42,162 nt of DNA, from contig JAHEHU010000019.1 in NCBI GenBank assembly GCA_024639765.1, positions 1-42,162 of the forward strand. The letters are read 5' to 3'. The translations under genes and the position numbers were made by a program. This DNA is from Eudoraea sp. GTDB lineage: Bacteria; Bacteroidota; Bacteroidia; Flavobacteriales; Flavobacteriaceae. The notes under the pieces are model-generated. The model ran no database searches and had not been told where the DNA came from. It was given only the letters and a program-made list of their open reading frames with translations. Of the stretch, positions 20,941-30,564 are shown piece by piece; the first letter of the stretch is position 1; the number at the start of each line of letters is the position of its first letter.

Positions 20941-21477
20941 TTAAGTGTATTCTGGGATCTTCCCTACCACTCCTTTGAAGAAATCTTTATACCGTGCAAA
21001 GTCTTTCTCCTTATCATCCGTAGGGAATACAGGATCAGAAATTTTCACCTGTTTCTTCCCATAGTCGAATGCTACCATCACTATGGGCACCTTGGCCTCT
21101 TTGGCTATGTAGTAAAACCCGGTTTTCCATTTGGTAACTTTCTTTCGCGTTCCTTCCGGAGATAAGGCCAACCTAAAAACCTTGCGCTGGGTAAATATCT
21201 TTGCAGTACTAACTACGGTATCGCTGTTTTTACTTCGGTCTATGGGTGTACCCCCCATCCATCTAAAATACCAACCAAAAGGAGGGTTGAACAAACTCTT
21301 CTTGCCAATAAAGTTAAATTCCCGTTTCAAAATGCTTCTTAACAATAACCCTATAAAGAAATCTACCCAACTGGTATGGGGAACAATGATCACAACACAT
21401 TTCTCCACTTCCGGAAACGGACCAATCAGCTTCCATCTCATTAACTTAAAAAAAATGAATTTACTCAGGACGCGCAT
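20941..21477 (-). CDS. PlsC-like lysophospholipid (1-acylglycerol-3-phosphate) acyltransferase
   Basis: PHTSWVDFFIG acyltransferase block, LALSPEGTRKKV block. Confidence 0.88.
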   Translation of the reverse strand: MRVLSKFIFFKLMRWKLIGPFPEVEKCVVIIVPHTSWVDFFIGLLLRSILKREFNFIGKKSLFNPPFGWYFRWMGGTPIDRSKNSDTVVSTAKIFTQRKVFRLALSPEGTRKKVTKWKTGFYYIAKEAKVPIVMVAFDYGKKQVKISDPVFPTDDKEKDFARYKDFFKGVVGKIPEYT

Positions 21478-21566
21478 ACAAGATTTCTGTGCTTTTTTAA
21501 TTTAAAATTATACGTTGTGAAGTTCGTAAGAACGTGAAAAAAAACGATGCTCGCTAACTTAAAAGA

Positions 21567-22694
21567 TTATATTTTACGGTAGATCTCTCTAAGTTTTTCA
21601 CGGCTTACCTTTGTTTTCCATGCGGGTCCCAGGGCATTTTCCCAAAGCGGTTCCATGCTCATAGAAACAGAGATCATTGTATTCATTTCTTCTTCAGAAA
21701 GATCACTACAAATACCGGTAGGTAAAACAATTTGGTGACGCTCCATCATTTTATAAAATAATTCAACGCCCTCAGGATAATACTCTTCAAGATGTTGGAA
21801 AACAAGACAATTACCAATTCCATGTCTAACACCCAAGACGTAAGACAAGCCATAACTAAGGGCATGTGCTACCCCAACCTGTGAATACGCGATACTCATG
21901 CCACCATGCCAGGAGGCCATCATCAGTTTATCTCGTGACTCCGATGGCGAAAGTGACCCCAGGAATACCTCTTTGCAGAGGTCCAATGCTTTCTCCCCAT
22001 AACTTTGGCTGAAAGCATTTAAAAAGGTGCCATTCAATGATTCTATACAATGTATATAGCAGTCCATCCCCGTGTAAAACCATTGTTCTTCTGGTACTCC
22101 CTTTGTGAGATCGGGATCTAACAATACCTGATCAAAAGTGGTAAAATCAGAATTGATCCCCAATTTGCGATTTGGTCCCGATAATACCGTGGTCCGAGAA
22201 ACCTCTGCCCCTGTTCCGCTTATTGTTGGAATTCCAACATGATAAATGGCTGGTTTAGACACCAGATCCCAGCCTTGATATTTTGAAGCAGAACCAACAT
22301 TGGTTAACATAATTGATACTGCCTTTGACAGATCTAGAAGGGTCCCTCCTCCAATTCCCACAATGCCGGAAGGTAATTCCTGGAATTCATTATTGATCAT
22401 GGAAACCAGGGTATCTACCTGCAAAGTTTTAGGTTCTTCATCTGCAGAAATGAAAACGATCTTGTCATTAAAAAGCACAGGAATTCTGGATAACAAAGAA
22501 GTGTTTTCAAAAACATCATCGACCAAATAAATTATGGGGGCTTCTGAATTCTTTCGCTTTGGCAATAAAATCTCGCCCAATTGATCAAAACAACCACTTC
22601 CAAAAACCACCCTGGGTACCATTGGAAAGTTTCTATAATAGGTATGGGCTCCTTTCTTCGGCATATTCAAAATTAAATCTTTCTTTTCGTCCAT
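21567..22694 (-). CDS. kdnB: iron-containing alcohol dehydrogenase, likely 3-deoxy-alpha-D-manno-octulosonate 8-oxidase
   Basis: GIGGGTLLDLSKAVSIMLTN, KYQGWDLVSKPAIYHVGIPTISGTGAE, EEQWFYTGMDCYIHCIESLNGTFLNAFS resemble Shewanella KdnB from memory; adjacent to kdsB. Confidence 0.82.
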   Translation of the reverse strand: MDEKKDLILNMPKKGAHTYYRNFPMVPRVVFGSGCFDQLGEILLPKRKNSEAPIIYLVDDVFENTSLLSRIPVLFNDKIVFISADEEPKTLQVDTLVSMINNEFQELPSGIVGIGGGTLLDLSKAVSIMLTNVGSASKYQGWDLVSKPAIYHVGIPTISGTGAEVSRTTVLSGPNRKLGINSDFTTFDQVLLDPDLTKGVPEEQWFYTGMDCYIHCIESLNGTFLNAFSQSYGEKALDLCKEVFLGSLSPSESRDKLMMASWHGGMSIAYSQVGVAHALSYGLSYVLGVRHGIGNCLVFQHLEEYYPEGVELFYKMMERHQIVLPTGICSDLSEEEMNTMISVSMSMEPLWENALGPAWKTKVSREKLREIYRKI

Positions 22695-22701
22695 AAGGGT
22701 C

Positions 22702-23400
22702 TTACAGATATTTTAATAGTTCCTTTATCCCTGATAAGGTTAGGTGATTATTTGAATGTTCATCGGGTGACACTTCCTCATGCGCCCAGGTAGTATGAAA
22801 AGGTATATGAACGGCTTGTGCTCCTATAGAAAGGATCGGTAAGACATCCGATTTTAAGGAATTCCCGACCATTAGGAACTCTGAAACCTCAATTTCTAAG
22901 TGCTCCAGTAAATTCATATAATTCAATTCCTTTTTATCACTAAGTACCTCCACATGATGGAAATAGGTAGATAGTCCGGAGCGATCCAGTTTTCGTTCCT
23001 GATCTAGCAGATCGCCCTTAGTAAGTACGATCAGTCGATATTTATCCGATAAATTCTTCAATACCTCTTCCACATTGTCTAATAATTCCACAGGATGGGA
23101 TATCATTTTTTTACCAAGATTCAGAATTTCCTGTAAGGTTGTTTGTGAAACCTGGTGATTTGAAATATCCATGGCAGATTCTATCATGGATAAGGTAAAA
23201 CTTTTAATACCATATCCATAAAGGTCCAGGTTTCCGATCTCCGTTCTAAACAACTCCTGATCTATCTTATTCTTGGTCTCATACTTTTCTAGTAATGAAG
23301 CAAATTGTTCTTCTGCTTCCCTAAAATAGGTTTCATTTACCCATAAGGTATCATCTGCATCAAAGCCAACCACTTTTATGTTACTGAAATCTACTTCCAT
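22702..23400 (-). CDS. HAD-superfamily hydrolase with C1-type cap
   Basis: [14 protein letters not shown] motif I, VLTKGD motif [14 protein letters not shown] motif IV. Confidence 0.88.
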   Translation of the reverse strand: MEVDFSNIKVVGFDADDTLWVNETYFREAEEQFASLLEKYETKNKIDQELFRTEIGNLDLYGYGIKSFTLSMIESAMDISNHQVSQTTLQEILNLGKKMISHPVELLDNVEEVLKNLSDKYRLIVLTKGDLLDQERKLDRSGLSTYFHHVEVLSDKKELNYMNLLEHLEIEVSEFLMVGNSLKSDVLPILSIGAQAVHIPFHTTWAHEEVSPDEHSNNHLTLSGIKELLKYL

Positions 23401-24119
23401 GCAGCTTTTGCTTTTTCGAGGTCTTCGGGAGTATCAATCTCAATACCGGTGACCAATGTCTCTACCATTTTAATTTTTTTTCCATACTCCAGGTACCTAA
23501 TGGCCTCAATCTTCTCAGAGGCTTCTAACGGAAGCATGGGCAGACGCCTGAAATCCAGTACTGCTTGCTTTCTAAAGGCATATACCCCTTTATGCTTGTA
23601 ATAGCTTGGTGTTCTGTCAGTTGCTCTTGGAAACGGAATCACAGATCTTGAAAAGTATAGTGCAAAATTCTGTTGGTCTACGATTACTTTTACTGTATTG
23701 GGACTTTCTATATCATCCAGGTCCGTTATTCTGGTCATAAGGGATGCCAGATCTACTTCCTTTGCGCTATCTTTTTTAAACACCTGTATTAAGCTCGCCA
23801 AACTTTCTTTATCCGTAAAGGGTTCGTCACCCTGTATATTGACCACTATATCTATGTCCATATTGGCAACTGCTTCGGCAATTCTATCACTTCCACATTC
23901 ATGTTCCTCTATGCTCATAATGGCCTTACCGCCATTGGCAATGATCGTGTCATAAATGAGTGTGCTGTCTGTCACTACGTAAACGGCATCAAAAAGTCCT
24001 GTGGCCATTGCGGCTTCATAGGTTCTTATAATGACCGGCTTTCCTGCCAGATCCTGCATCAATTTACCAGGGAATCTGGAAGCGGCATAACGGGCAGGTA
24101 TCATGGCGATTATATTCAT
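23391..24119 (-). CDS. kdsB: 3-deoxy-manno-octulosonate cytidylyltransferase
   Basis: [53 protein letters not shown]. Confidence 0.96.
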   Translation of the reverse strand: MNIIAMIPARYAASRFPGKLMQDLAGKPVIIRTYEAAMATGLFDAVYVVTDSTLIYDTIIANGGKAIMSIEEHECGSDRIAEAVANMDIDIVVNIQGDEPFTDKESLASLIQVFKKDSAKEVDLASLMTRITDLDDIESPNTVKVIVDQQNFALYFSRSVIPFPRATDRTPSYYKHKGVYAFRKQAVLDFRRLPMLPLEASEKIEAIRYLEYGKKIKMVETLVTGIEIDTPEDLEKAKAAWK

Positions 24120-24141
24120 AGTGGTAATTCCTGTAATGAGA

Positions 24142-24711
24142 TTAGTTTTTAAGTTTTGGTCGCAATTTTCTATAAATGGAAAATATAAAGATCAATAGGA
24201 TGATCACAAGAATAGCAGCTATTATTGGTGCAATTATGGAAACTACTGCAACTAAAAGTGCTGTTGTGGTTTCTATAAAAGAGATGATGGGATTTCCAAT
24301 ACCGGCAGTGCTAACTGTGGAGGCCACCCTCCCGGTTGCGGACGCTCCCTTAATGGCGGTGGCAGTCCCTCCTCCGGCAATGATCGCCAATGACCATGTA
24401 ATGACGGGGTCAAGATCTGAAATGGTCGCTACCATAACGGCCGTACCAGCCAAAGCCGCTAAAGGCAAGGCCAGGCTGTCTAGTACATTATCAACATATG
24501 GGATAAAATAGGCAAAGACCTCAATCACTGTAGCTACCCCCAGGGTAATCAGTGCAAATAGGCTTCCGATCCATTCCCAATGTTCATTGAGATCCCACAT
24601 TCCAAAATAGGATGCAGCACTTAGCACAAACAAGGGTAAGAACACCCGAAACCCAACAGAGGCGGCTAATCCAATTCCTAAAAAAATGCTGATTATGGTT
24701 TCTGAGGTCAT
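24142..24711 (-). CDS. DUF4126-like membrane protein
   Basis: about five hydrophobic segments; [15 protein letters not shown] start. Confidence 0.75.
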   Translation of the reverse strand: MTSETIISIFLGIGLAASVGFRVFLPLFVLSAASYFGMWDLNEHWEWIGSLFALITLGVATVIEVFAYFIPYVDNVLDSLALPLAALAGTAVMVATISDLDPVITWSLAIIAGGGTATAIKGASATGRVASTVSTAGIGNPIISFIETTTALLVAVVSIIAPIIAAILVIILLIFIFSIYRKLRPKLKN

Positions 24712-24745
24712 TCTAGAGCAATCTAAACACTAAAGTAACGTATTC

Positions 24746-26179
24746 TCAATCAAGAAAAAAATCGTCCTTAAAACCGATTAAATATAACTTTTCTCTGGCC
24801 CTGGTGATGGCTGTATACAACCAACGAAAATATTCTTTATCCGGTCCGGAGGGCAAATACGGCTGCTCTACAAAAACGGTATGCCATTGTCCCCCCTGGG
24901 ATTTATGGCAGGTTATAGCATATGAAAATTTCACCTGCAGGGCATTAAAGAAAGTGTTGTTCTTCACGGCGAGGAATTTCTTGTATTTTGAAGTTTCCCG
25001 GGCATAATCTTTTAATACCTCCTGATAAAGTTTGTTGCCATCCTCATAGGAGAGTGAAGGCGTTTCTGCCTTAAGCGTATCTAACAATAGAACTGTTTCA
25101 AAGGGCTTTTGATTGGGGTAGTCTGTCATTTTGACCTTTACTTCTGCAAATCTAAAACCATAAAGTTCTTTAAATGAAAAAATCTCCAGCACTTCTACAA
25201 TATCGCCATTCGCAATAAAGCCAGCCTCCGATTGGGGTTTCAGCCAGAAGTAATTATTTTTCACCACCATTAAAAAATCGCCGACAGACAGATCGTTTTC
25301 AAGAAAAAGGATACGTTTCCTGATATTGTCATTATACAAATTGGCTCGTTTATTAGACCGAACTATCAAAGCGCTTTCTTCCTTTCCCTGCGTTGAATAC
25401 GCTTCTTCAATCGCTTCCTGAATGTCATAGCCATCCGTTAACCGAACGATGTCTGTAAAAGACTCCAGCCTGAATTGGAAACTATCAAAGAGATCGCTTT
25501 GCAACTGATCTCTTAGCTGAGTTGCATTCACAAGGATACCTGAATCCTGTGCCTGTCTCACCACCTCGTCTAATTCTATTAAGGTTACTTCCTTTCCAAA
25601 ATGAGTTTGCAGTTGATGTTCGTCCAGTGCCGGACTCAGTGATAAGCGTACAGGAGGCAGTTGTGCAGTGTCGCCAATTAGGATGAGTTTACATTGATGG
25701 CCCGAATAAACAAATTGAATAAGATCATCTAGAAGTGAGCCGTTTTCAAACAGTTTAGAATCGGAAGGGGCATCCGGGATCATTGAAGCTTCATCTACAA
25801 TAAAGACAGTATTTCTATGCTTATTTGGTGCGAGTACAAATCGTATCCCACCACCCCGTTCTTTTTTTGGAAAATAAATCTTTCTATGAATTGTAAAAGC
25901 CTGAGTCTTGGAATAACTAGACATTACTTTTGCTGCTCTTCCGGTAGGTGCCATTAAAACAGCTTTAAGAGAAGTTTTCCAGAGATTTGTGACCAGATCC
26001 CCTATGATGGTAGTTTTCCCGGTCCCGGCAAATCCCTTCAGTAAAAAAAGCTGATCTCTGCTGCCAGTTAGCAGAAACTCTGCCAGTAATTGTAAGGTAA
26101 TATCCTGTTTCTCAGTAGGTGTGTGTGGAAATTTATCCTTTAAGAGACGGTAAAATGTGGAAGCAGTAGGAGTATCCAT
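24746..26179 (-). CDS. RecD-like / UvrD-C ATP-dependent DNA helicase or exonuclease
   Basis: LKGFAGTGKTTIIGDLV Walker A, FIVDEASMI Walker B, SYAITCHKSQGGQWHTVFVEQ, YTAITRAREKLYLIG. Confidence 0.92.
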   Translation of the reverse strand: MDTPTASTFYRLLKDKFPHTPTEKQDITLQLLAEFLLTGSRDQLFLLKGFAGTGKTTIIGDLVTNLWKTSLKAVLMAPTGRAAKVMSSYSKTQAFTIHRKIYFPKKERGGGIRFVLAPNKHRNTVFIVDEASMIPDAPSDSKLFENGSLLDDLIQFVYSGHQCKLILIGDTAQLPPVRLSLSPALDEHQLQTHFGKEVTLIELDEVVRQAQDSGILVNATQLRDQLQSDLFDSFQFRLESFTDIVRLTDGYDIQEAIEEAYSTQGKEESALIVRSNKRANLYNDNIRKRILFLENDLSVGDFLMVVKNNYFWLKPQSEAGFIANGDIVEVLEIFSFKELYGFRFAEVKVKMTDYPNQKPFETVLLLDTLKAETPSLSYEDGNKLYQEVLKDYARETSKYKKFLAVKNNTFFNALQVKFSYAITCHKSQGGQWHTVFVEQPYLPSGPDKEYFRWLYTAITRAREKLYLIGFKDDFFLD

Positions 26180-26239
26180 GAGCTATCAAAGATAAACAGG
26201 ATTTTTGGGTCAAAAACTTTTACGATTGAAAAAAAATTG

Positions 26240-26247
26240 TAGATTTG
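26240..26247 (+). promoter_or_regulatory. candidate -7 element
   Basis: TAGATTTG (TAnnTTTG), 34 nt before ATG 26282; no clear -33. Confidence 0.4.
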
Positions 26248-26281
26248 TTGGAACCGCTAAATTTAATTAATACTTGTTCAA

Positions 26282-26932
26282 ATGAAAACCATCTTTCAAA
26301 TAATACTTTGGATCGCCTGTATTGTTTTAGGTTACCTAATTTATCGTTCTGTAACTGGTCCGATCGAATTTAAAAAAATAAAACAAGAACGTTTTGACAA
26401 GGTAATTTCTGTTCTTAAGGATATCCGGAACTCTCAGGAAGCCTACAAAACAGTAAATGGAAAATTTGCCAATGACTTCAATAGTTTGATCGCTTTTGTA
26501 GATACTGGTAAATATACCATTACGCAGAGAAGGGATTCATCCTACATGGAATTTGACAAAACCTATGGTATTGATCTATTACAAGAAGTTACCATAGTGG
26601 ATACCCTCGGCTTCATAGCTATTAAAGATTCTCTTTTCAAAGGAGATACGCGCTATAAAAGTATGATGAATGTGCCGTATGCACAGAATAATCAGACTTT
26701 TGAAATGAAGGCAGACATCATTGAAAAAAGTGGTTATAGAGCGCCTGTTTTTGAAGTCAAGGTGAAGAAGGACATCATCTTATACGATCAGCCAAAAGAT
26801 TTGCTGACAAGGGAAAACTCCCAGATAAGTGTTGAGGAAGTAAATGGTTCTGAGATCAAGGTTGGATCACTCACAGAGGTGAGCACCAACGGAAACTGGC
26901 CCCCTATTTATGACAAAAAAGGAGACCAATAA
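26282..26932 (+). CDS. conserved membrane-anchored hypothetical protein
   Basis: N-terminal TM segment MKTIFQIILWIACIVLGYLIYRSV; intact 216-aa ORF overlapping the next gene by 23 nt. Confidence 0.85.
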   Translation: MKTIFQIILWIACIVLGYLIYRSVTGPIEFKKIKQERFDKVISVLKDIRNSQEAYKTVNGKFANDFNSLIAFVDTGKYTITQRRDSSYMEFDKTYGIDLLQEVTIVDTLGFIAIKDSLFKGDTRYKSMMNVPYAQNNQTFEMKADIIEKSGYRAPVFEVKVKKDIILYDQPKDLLTRENSQISVEEVNGSEIKVGSLTEVSTNGNWPPIYDKKGDQ

Positions 26933-27749
26933 AGATTCTAAGAACGATCTAATTTTGGAAGATTATCATAAATTGTCCATTCAGGTTAGCCTGAATGGAC
27001 TTTCTTTTTGTATTCTGGATACCATTGGCAAAAAGATCGTAAAAGCGGGAAAACACAGCTTTGACAATAGACTTAACCCCTATGAAGCCCAAAAGGAACT
27101 GAAGCGGTTTATTAAAGGGCAAAAAATCAAGGACTTCGAGTTTTCTGAAGTCGTAATTGTTCACAGGAATAATTTGTTCAGCCTGGTACCGAAGGTACTG
27201 TTTGATCCAAATGAATTGGCTAATTATCTGAAGTTCAATACCAAGATCCTGGCCAATGATCTTCTGGAGTACGATGAGATCCCGGGATATGATATGGTAA
27301 ATGTCTATGTTCCTTTTATTAACATCAATAATTTCATCTACGAACTCTTTGGTGACTTTGAATTTAACCATCACAGCACCGTTCTGGTGGCATCCTTACT
27401 GGGCCGTAATGCTTCCGGTTCAGAAACAATTTGTTATGCTTATGCGACTGACGATGAATTAGATCTTGTTATTCTTCAGAATAAGAAGTTGTTGTTCTAT
27501 AATAATTTTACCTACAAGACACCAGAGGATTATCTCTATTACCTGCTTTTTACGTTGGAACAATTACATCTGGATCCGAATGAAATCAAATTAAGGCTCT
27601 TCGGAAGCATTGAGGAAGGAGATCCTATTTTTTCCATTTGCCAGGATTATGTACATCATCTATCCATTTACCTTCCCAACTTACCAGATGCTCTGATATC
27701 TGATGAAACGGCTCTTAATGCCAACTATCTGACAATTAACGCGCTCTAA
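26910..27749 (+). CDS. DUF3822 family protein
   Basis: 279 aa; LSIQVSLNGLSFCILD start; directly upstream of rsmD as in other Bacteroidota (recalled). Confidence 0.85.
   Translation: MTKKETNKDSKNDLILEDYHKLSIQVSLNGLSFCILDTIGKKIVKAGKHSFDNRLNPYEAQKELKRFIKGQKIKDFEFSEVVIVHRNNLFSLVPKVLFDPNELANYLKFNTKILANDLLEYDEIPGYDMVNVYVPFININNFIYELFGDFEFNHHSTVLVASLLGRNASGSETICYAYATDDELDLVILQNKKLLFYNNFTYKTPEDYLYYLLFTLEQLHLDPNEIKLRLFGSIEEGDPIFSICQDYVHHLSIYLPNLPDALISDETALNANYLTINAL
26975..27009 (+). other. intragenic intrinsic-terminator-like hairpin
   Basis: GTCCATTCAGG (26975-26985) TTAG CCTGAATGGAC (26990-27000), perfect 11-bp stem, followed by TTTCTTTTT (27001-27009). Confidence 0.7.
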
Positions 27750-28292
27750 ATGAGAATCATATCTGGTACACATAAAGGAAGGCGTATCAGTGCGCCAAAA
27801 AATTTACCTGTAAGGCCAACAACAGACATGGCTAAAGAAGCGCTGTTCAACATTCTAAATAATCAGTTTTACTTCGAAGATATTCGCGTTTTGGACCTTT
27901 TTGCCGGTACGGGCAATATAAGTTTTGAATTTGCTTCAAGAGGTTGCACAGATATTACAAGCGTAGATAGTTATCCCGGATGTATAAAATTCATTAGTGA
28001 GAAAGCTGCAGAATGGGGTTTTAATATCAAAGCAGTGAAAACGGATGTTTTTAAGTTTCTGGAATCGGCAACTGAAAGCTATGATCTGATCTTTGTGGAT
28101 CCTCCTTACGATATGCCCCTGGAACATTTTTGTAAGATCCACAGGCTGGTATATGAACGAAATTTACTTGCACCCTCAGGAACATTGATCATAGAACACT
28201 CCAAGCAAATGGAACTTTCGCACCTATCGCATCATACTTCTGTGAGAAAATACGGGAGTAGTTTGTTTAGTTTCTACCAGAAGGAGGTATAA
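27750..28292 (+). CDS. rsmD: 16S rRNA (guanine(966)-N(2))-methyltransferase
   Basis: MRIISGTHKGRRISAP, VLDLFAGTGNISFE, FVDPPYDMP. Confidence 0.96.
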   Translation: MRIISGTHKGRRISAPKNLPVRPTTDMAKEALFNILNNQFYFEDIRVLDLFAGTGNISFEFASRGCTDITSVDSYPGCIKFISEKAAEWGFNIKAVKTDVFKFLESATESYDLIFVDPPYDMPLEHFCKIHRLVYERNLLAPSGTLIIEHSKQMELSHLSHHTSVRKYGSSLFSFYQKEV

Positions 28293-28295
28293 AAA

Positions 28296-28613
28296 AAGCA
28301 GATCATAAGCCGGATTCTGTAGCCTTTAAAAGGATCCTTATCATTTATCTGGATCTTTGGTTACCCAAAGACTCTATCCGCCTACCCTTCAGCTTGGACG
28401 TGCCGCCCTCAAACACTGATTTACATGGCGTTTCACCACATAGAGTTTACATGATTTCACTACAGCTTAACCTGTACATTCTTTCTGTTGCACTAGTCCG
28501 CCCCACCCCGATTGTTATCGGAACGGGTGACGGGTGTTACCCGCTATGTTGCACTTTGGTGTCCGGACTTTCCTCCTCCCGCATCAAACGGGAAGCGATA
28601 AGGTGACCTGCTT
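28296..28613 (-). ncRNA. rnpB: RNase P RNA (bacterial type)
   Basis: minus strand AAGCAGGTCACC...GGGAGGAGGAAAGTCCGGACACC near the 5' end and ACAGAATCCGGCTTATGATCTGCTT at the 3' end; P1 pairs AAGCAGGTCA with TGATCTGCTT. Confidence 0.95.
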
Positions 28614-28617
28614 CTTG

Positions 28618-28625
28618 CAAAGGTA
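28618..28625 (-). promoter_or_regulatory. candidate -7 element for rnpB
   Basis: minus strand TACCTTTG, 5 nt before the first P1 nucleotide. Confidence 0.55.
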
Positions 28626-28690
28626 CAGGAATTGTTGATAAAAATTAGGGAATAGCAGTGAAAAGAAAGTCCATAAATGAACGCTATTTT

Positions 28691-28698
28691 TATATTTG
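28691..28698 (+). promoter_or_regulatory. candidate -7 element for dnaX
   Basis: TATATTTG (TAnnTTTG), 45 nt before the GTG start; no clear -33. Confidence 0.45.
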
Positions 28699-28743
28699 TA
28701 AGGATGGTATGTATGTCAGCTTTAAATTCCTAATCTAGAACTT

Positions 28744-30564
28744 GTGGAACCTTTTATAGTCTCAGCCCGAAAGTATAGACCCCAAACATTCAAAGACGTT
28801 GTGGGGCAGGAAGCTATTACCAATACACTGGTAAATGCCATCGATAATAATCACCTGGCTCAGGCCCTATTATTTTGTGGTCCAAGGGGCGTTGGAAAGA
28901 CCACTTGTGCCAGAATACTGGCGAAACAGATCAATAGGGATGGTACTGAAAAGGAAGATGAGGACTTTGCATTTAATATCTTTGAGCTAGATGCCGCGTC
29001 TAACAATTCTGTAGATGATATACGAAATCTGATTGATCAGGTACGTATCCCTCCACAGGTAGGAAAATACAAAGTATATATCATTGATGAGGTGCATATG
29101 CTTTCTCAGTCGGCATTTAACGCTTTTCTGAAGACCCTTGAAGAGCCTCCCAAACATGCTATTTTTATTCTGGCTACCACCGAAAAGCATAAAATTATCC
29201 CAACCATACTTTCGAGATGTCAAATATTTGATTTTAAACGCATTACCGTTTCAGACGCAGCAAATTATCTCAAATATATCGCAGAACAGCAGGGCATAAA
29301 TGCCGAGGATGATGCACTTCACATCATTGCCCAGAAGGCAGATGGTGCGTTGCGCGATGCGCTTTCTATTTTTGACAGGGTGGTTAGCTTTTCCGGAAAA
29401 GAGCTAACACGTAAGGCAGTTACAGAAAACCTGAACGTCTTAGACTACGACACCTATTTTCAAGTAACCGATCTTATCCTTAAGAATGATATTCCAAACC
29501 TTCTCTTATTATTCAATAAGACCCTGGCACTTGGTTTTGAAGGTCACCATTTTATCATTGGATTGGCCTCACATTTCAGAGATTTAATGGTTTGCCAACA
29601 CCATGAAACCATTGCCTTGTTGGAAGTTGGAGACAACGCTAAGAAATTATATCTGGAACAGGCCAAAAAGACCTCTCAGGAATTTCTATTAAATGCCCTT
29701 GAGATAGCAAATCAGGTAGATCTGCAATACAAAAGCAGTAAAAATGCCCGTTTATTAGTAGAACTGGCCCTTATGAAGCTGGCTTCCCTTACATTCAAAG
29801 GTGAAAAAAAAAATCCTGACCACAGCTCAACAAGGCTCATTCCATTAGGGCAGTTGATCCCTGCTTCCTTTTTTCATCATTCTGTCACCACATCCGTTAA
29901 AAATGCTATAGTTGAGGACATAAGTGATCCAATACCTCTTGCCGATGAAAAAGTGGTGGCAACGGCCGTTAACCAGCAAAAGGAGCCAACATTAGAGGAA
30001 ACCGAATTGAAGATGGCTACTGATATTGAGGATGTTACATTATCAGAAACTTCAACTATCGTCACTGCACCAGCCAGGAAGATCCACATAAAGGAGCAAC
30101 CTACCCGAGTATCCGGACTCTCTATCTCCAGCATCAAAGCAAAGAAGAAACACGAACTAAATAAGATAGAGGTTACCTACGATGAAGACTCTCTTCCAGA
30201 TGATCCTATCACCGAGGCGGAATTACTAAAACACTGGCATTCTTATGTTAAACTGTTGGATGAAAAAGGAAAGAAAATCCTAGCCAGTAACCTAAGTTCT
30301 GATACCCCAAAAATTAAGGATGGAACAACCATTGTCATTGAATTACCTAATGACACCATGAAAAAAGAGGTGGAACGTGAACAGTTGGACCTTATGACAT
30401 TCTTAAAAAAGGCGTTAAATAATCATTATCTGCTACTTTCTATTTCCGTAAATGAAGAGACGATCAAAAAATATGCCTTTACACCACAGGAGAAATACGA
30501 AAAACTACGGGAAAAAAATCCGGCAATAGATCTGTTACGAAAAACGTTTGATCTAGATCTTTGA
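28744..30564 (+). CDS. dnaX: DNA polymerase III subunits gamma/tau, GTG start
   Basis: SARKYRPQTFKDVVGQEAI, FCGPRGVGKTTCARILAK, IIDEVHMLSQSAFNAFLKTLEEPP. Confidence 0.96.
   Translation: MEPFIVSARKYRPQTFKDVVGQEAITNTLVNAIDNNHLAQALLFCGPRGVGKTTCARILAKQINRDGTEKEDEDFAFNIFELDAASNNSVDDIRNLIDQVRIPPQVGKYKVYIIDEVHMLSQSAFNAFLKTLEEPPKHAIFILATTEKHKIIPTILSRCQIFDFKRITVSDAANYLKYIAEQQGINAEDDALHIIAQKADGALRDALSIFDRVVSFSGKELTRKAVTENLNVLDYDTYFQVTDLILKNDIPNLLLLFNKTLALGFEGHHFIIGLASHFRDLMVCQHHETIALLEVGDNAKKLYLEQAKKTSQEFLLNALEIANQVDLQYKSSKNARLLVELALMKLASLTFKGEKKNPDHSSTRLIPLGQLIPASFFHHSVTTSVKNAIVEDISDPIPLADEKVVATAVNQQKEPTLEETELKMATDIEDVTLSETSTIVTAPARKIHIKEQPTRVSGLSISSIKAKKKHELNKIEVTYDEDSLPDDPITEAELLKHWHSYVKLLDEKGKKILASNLSSDTPKIKDGTTIVIELPNDTMKKEVEREQLDLMTFLKKALNNHYLLLSISVNEETIKKYAFTPQEKYEKLREKNPAIDLLRKTFDLDL

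Noticed and set aside
21510-21545. GTTC-GTAA-GAAC hairpin between kdnB and the acyltransferase as a terminator
   Set aside because: Only a 4-bp core stem, and the A-run lies on the wrong side for minus-strand transcription.
28394-28606. 70-aa plus-strand ORF
   Set aside because: Lies completely inside rnpB on the opposite strand; conserved RNase P motifs explain the sequence.
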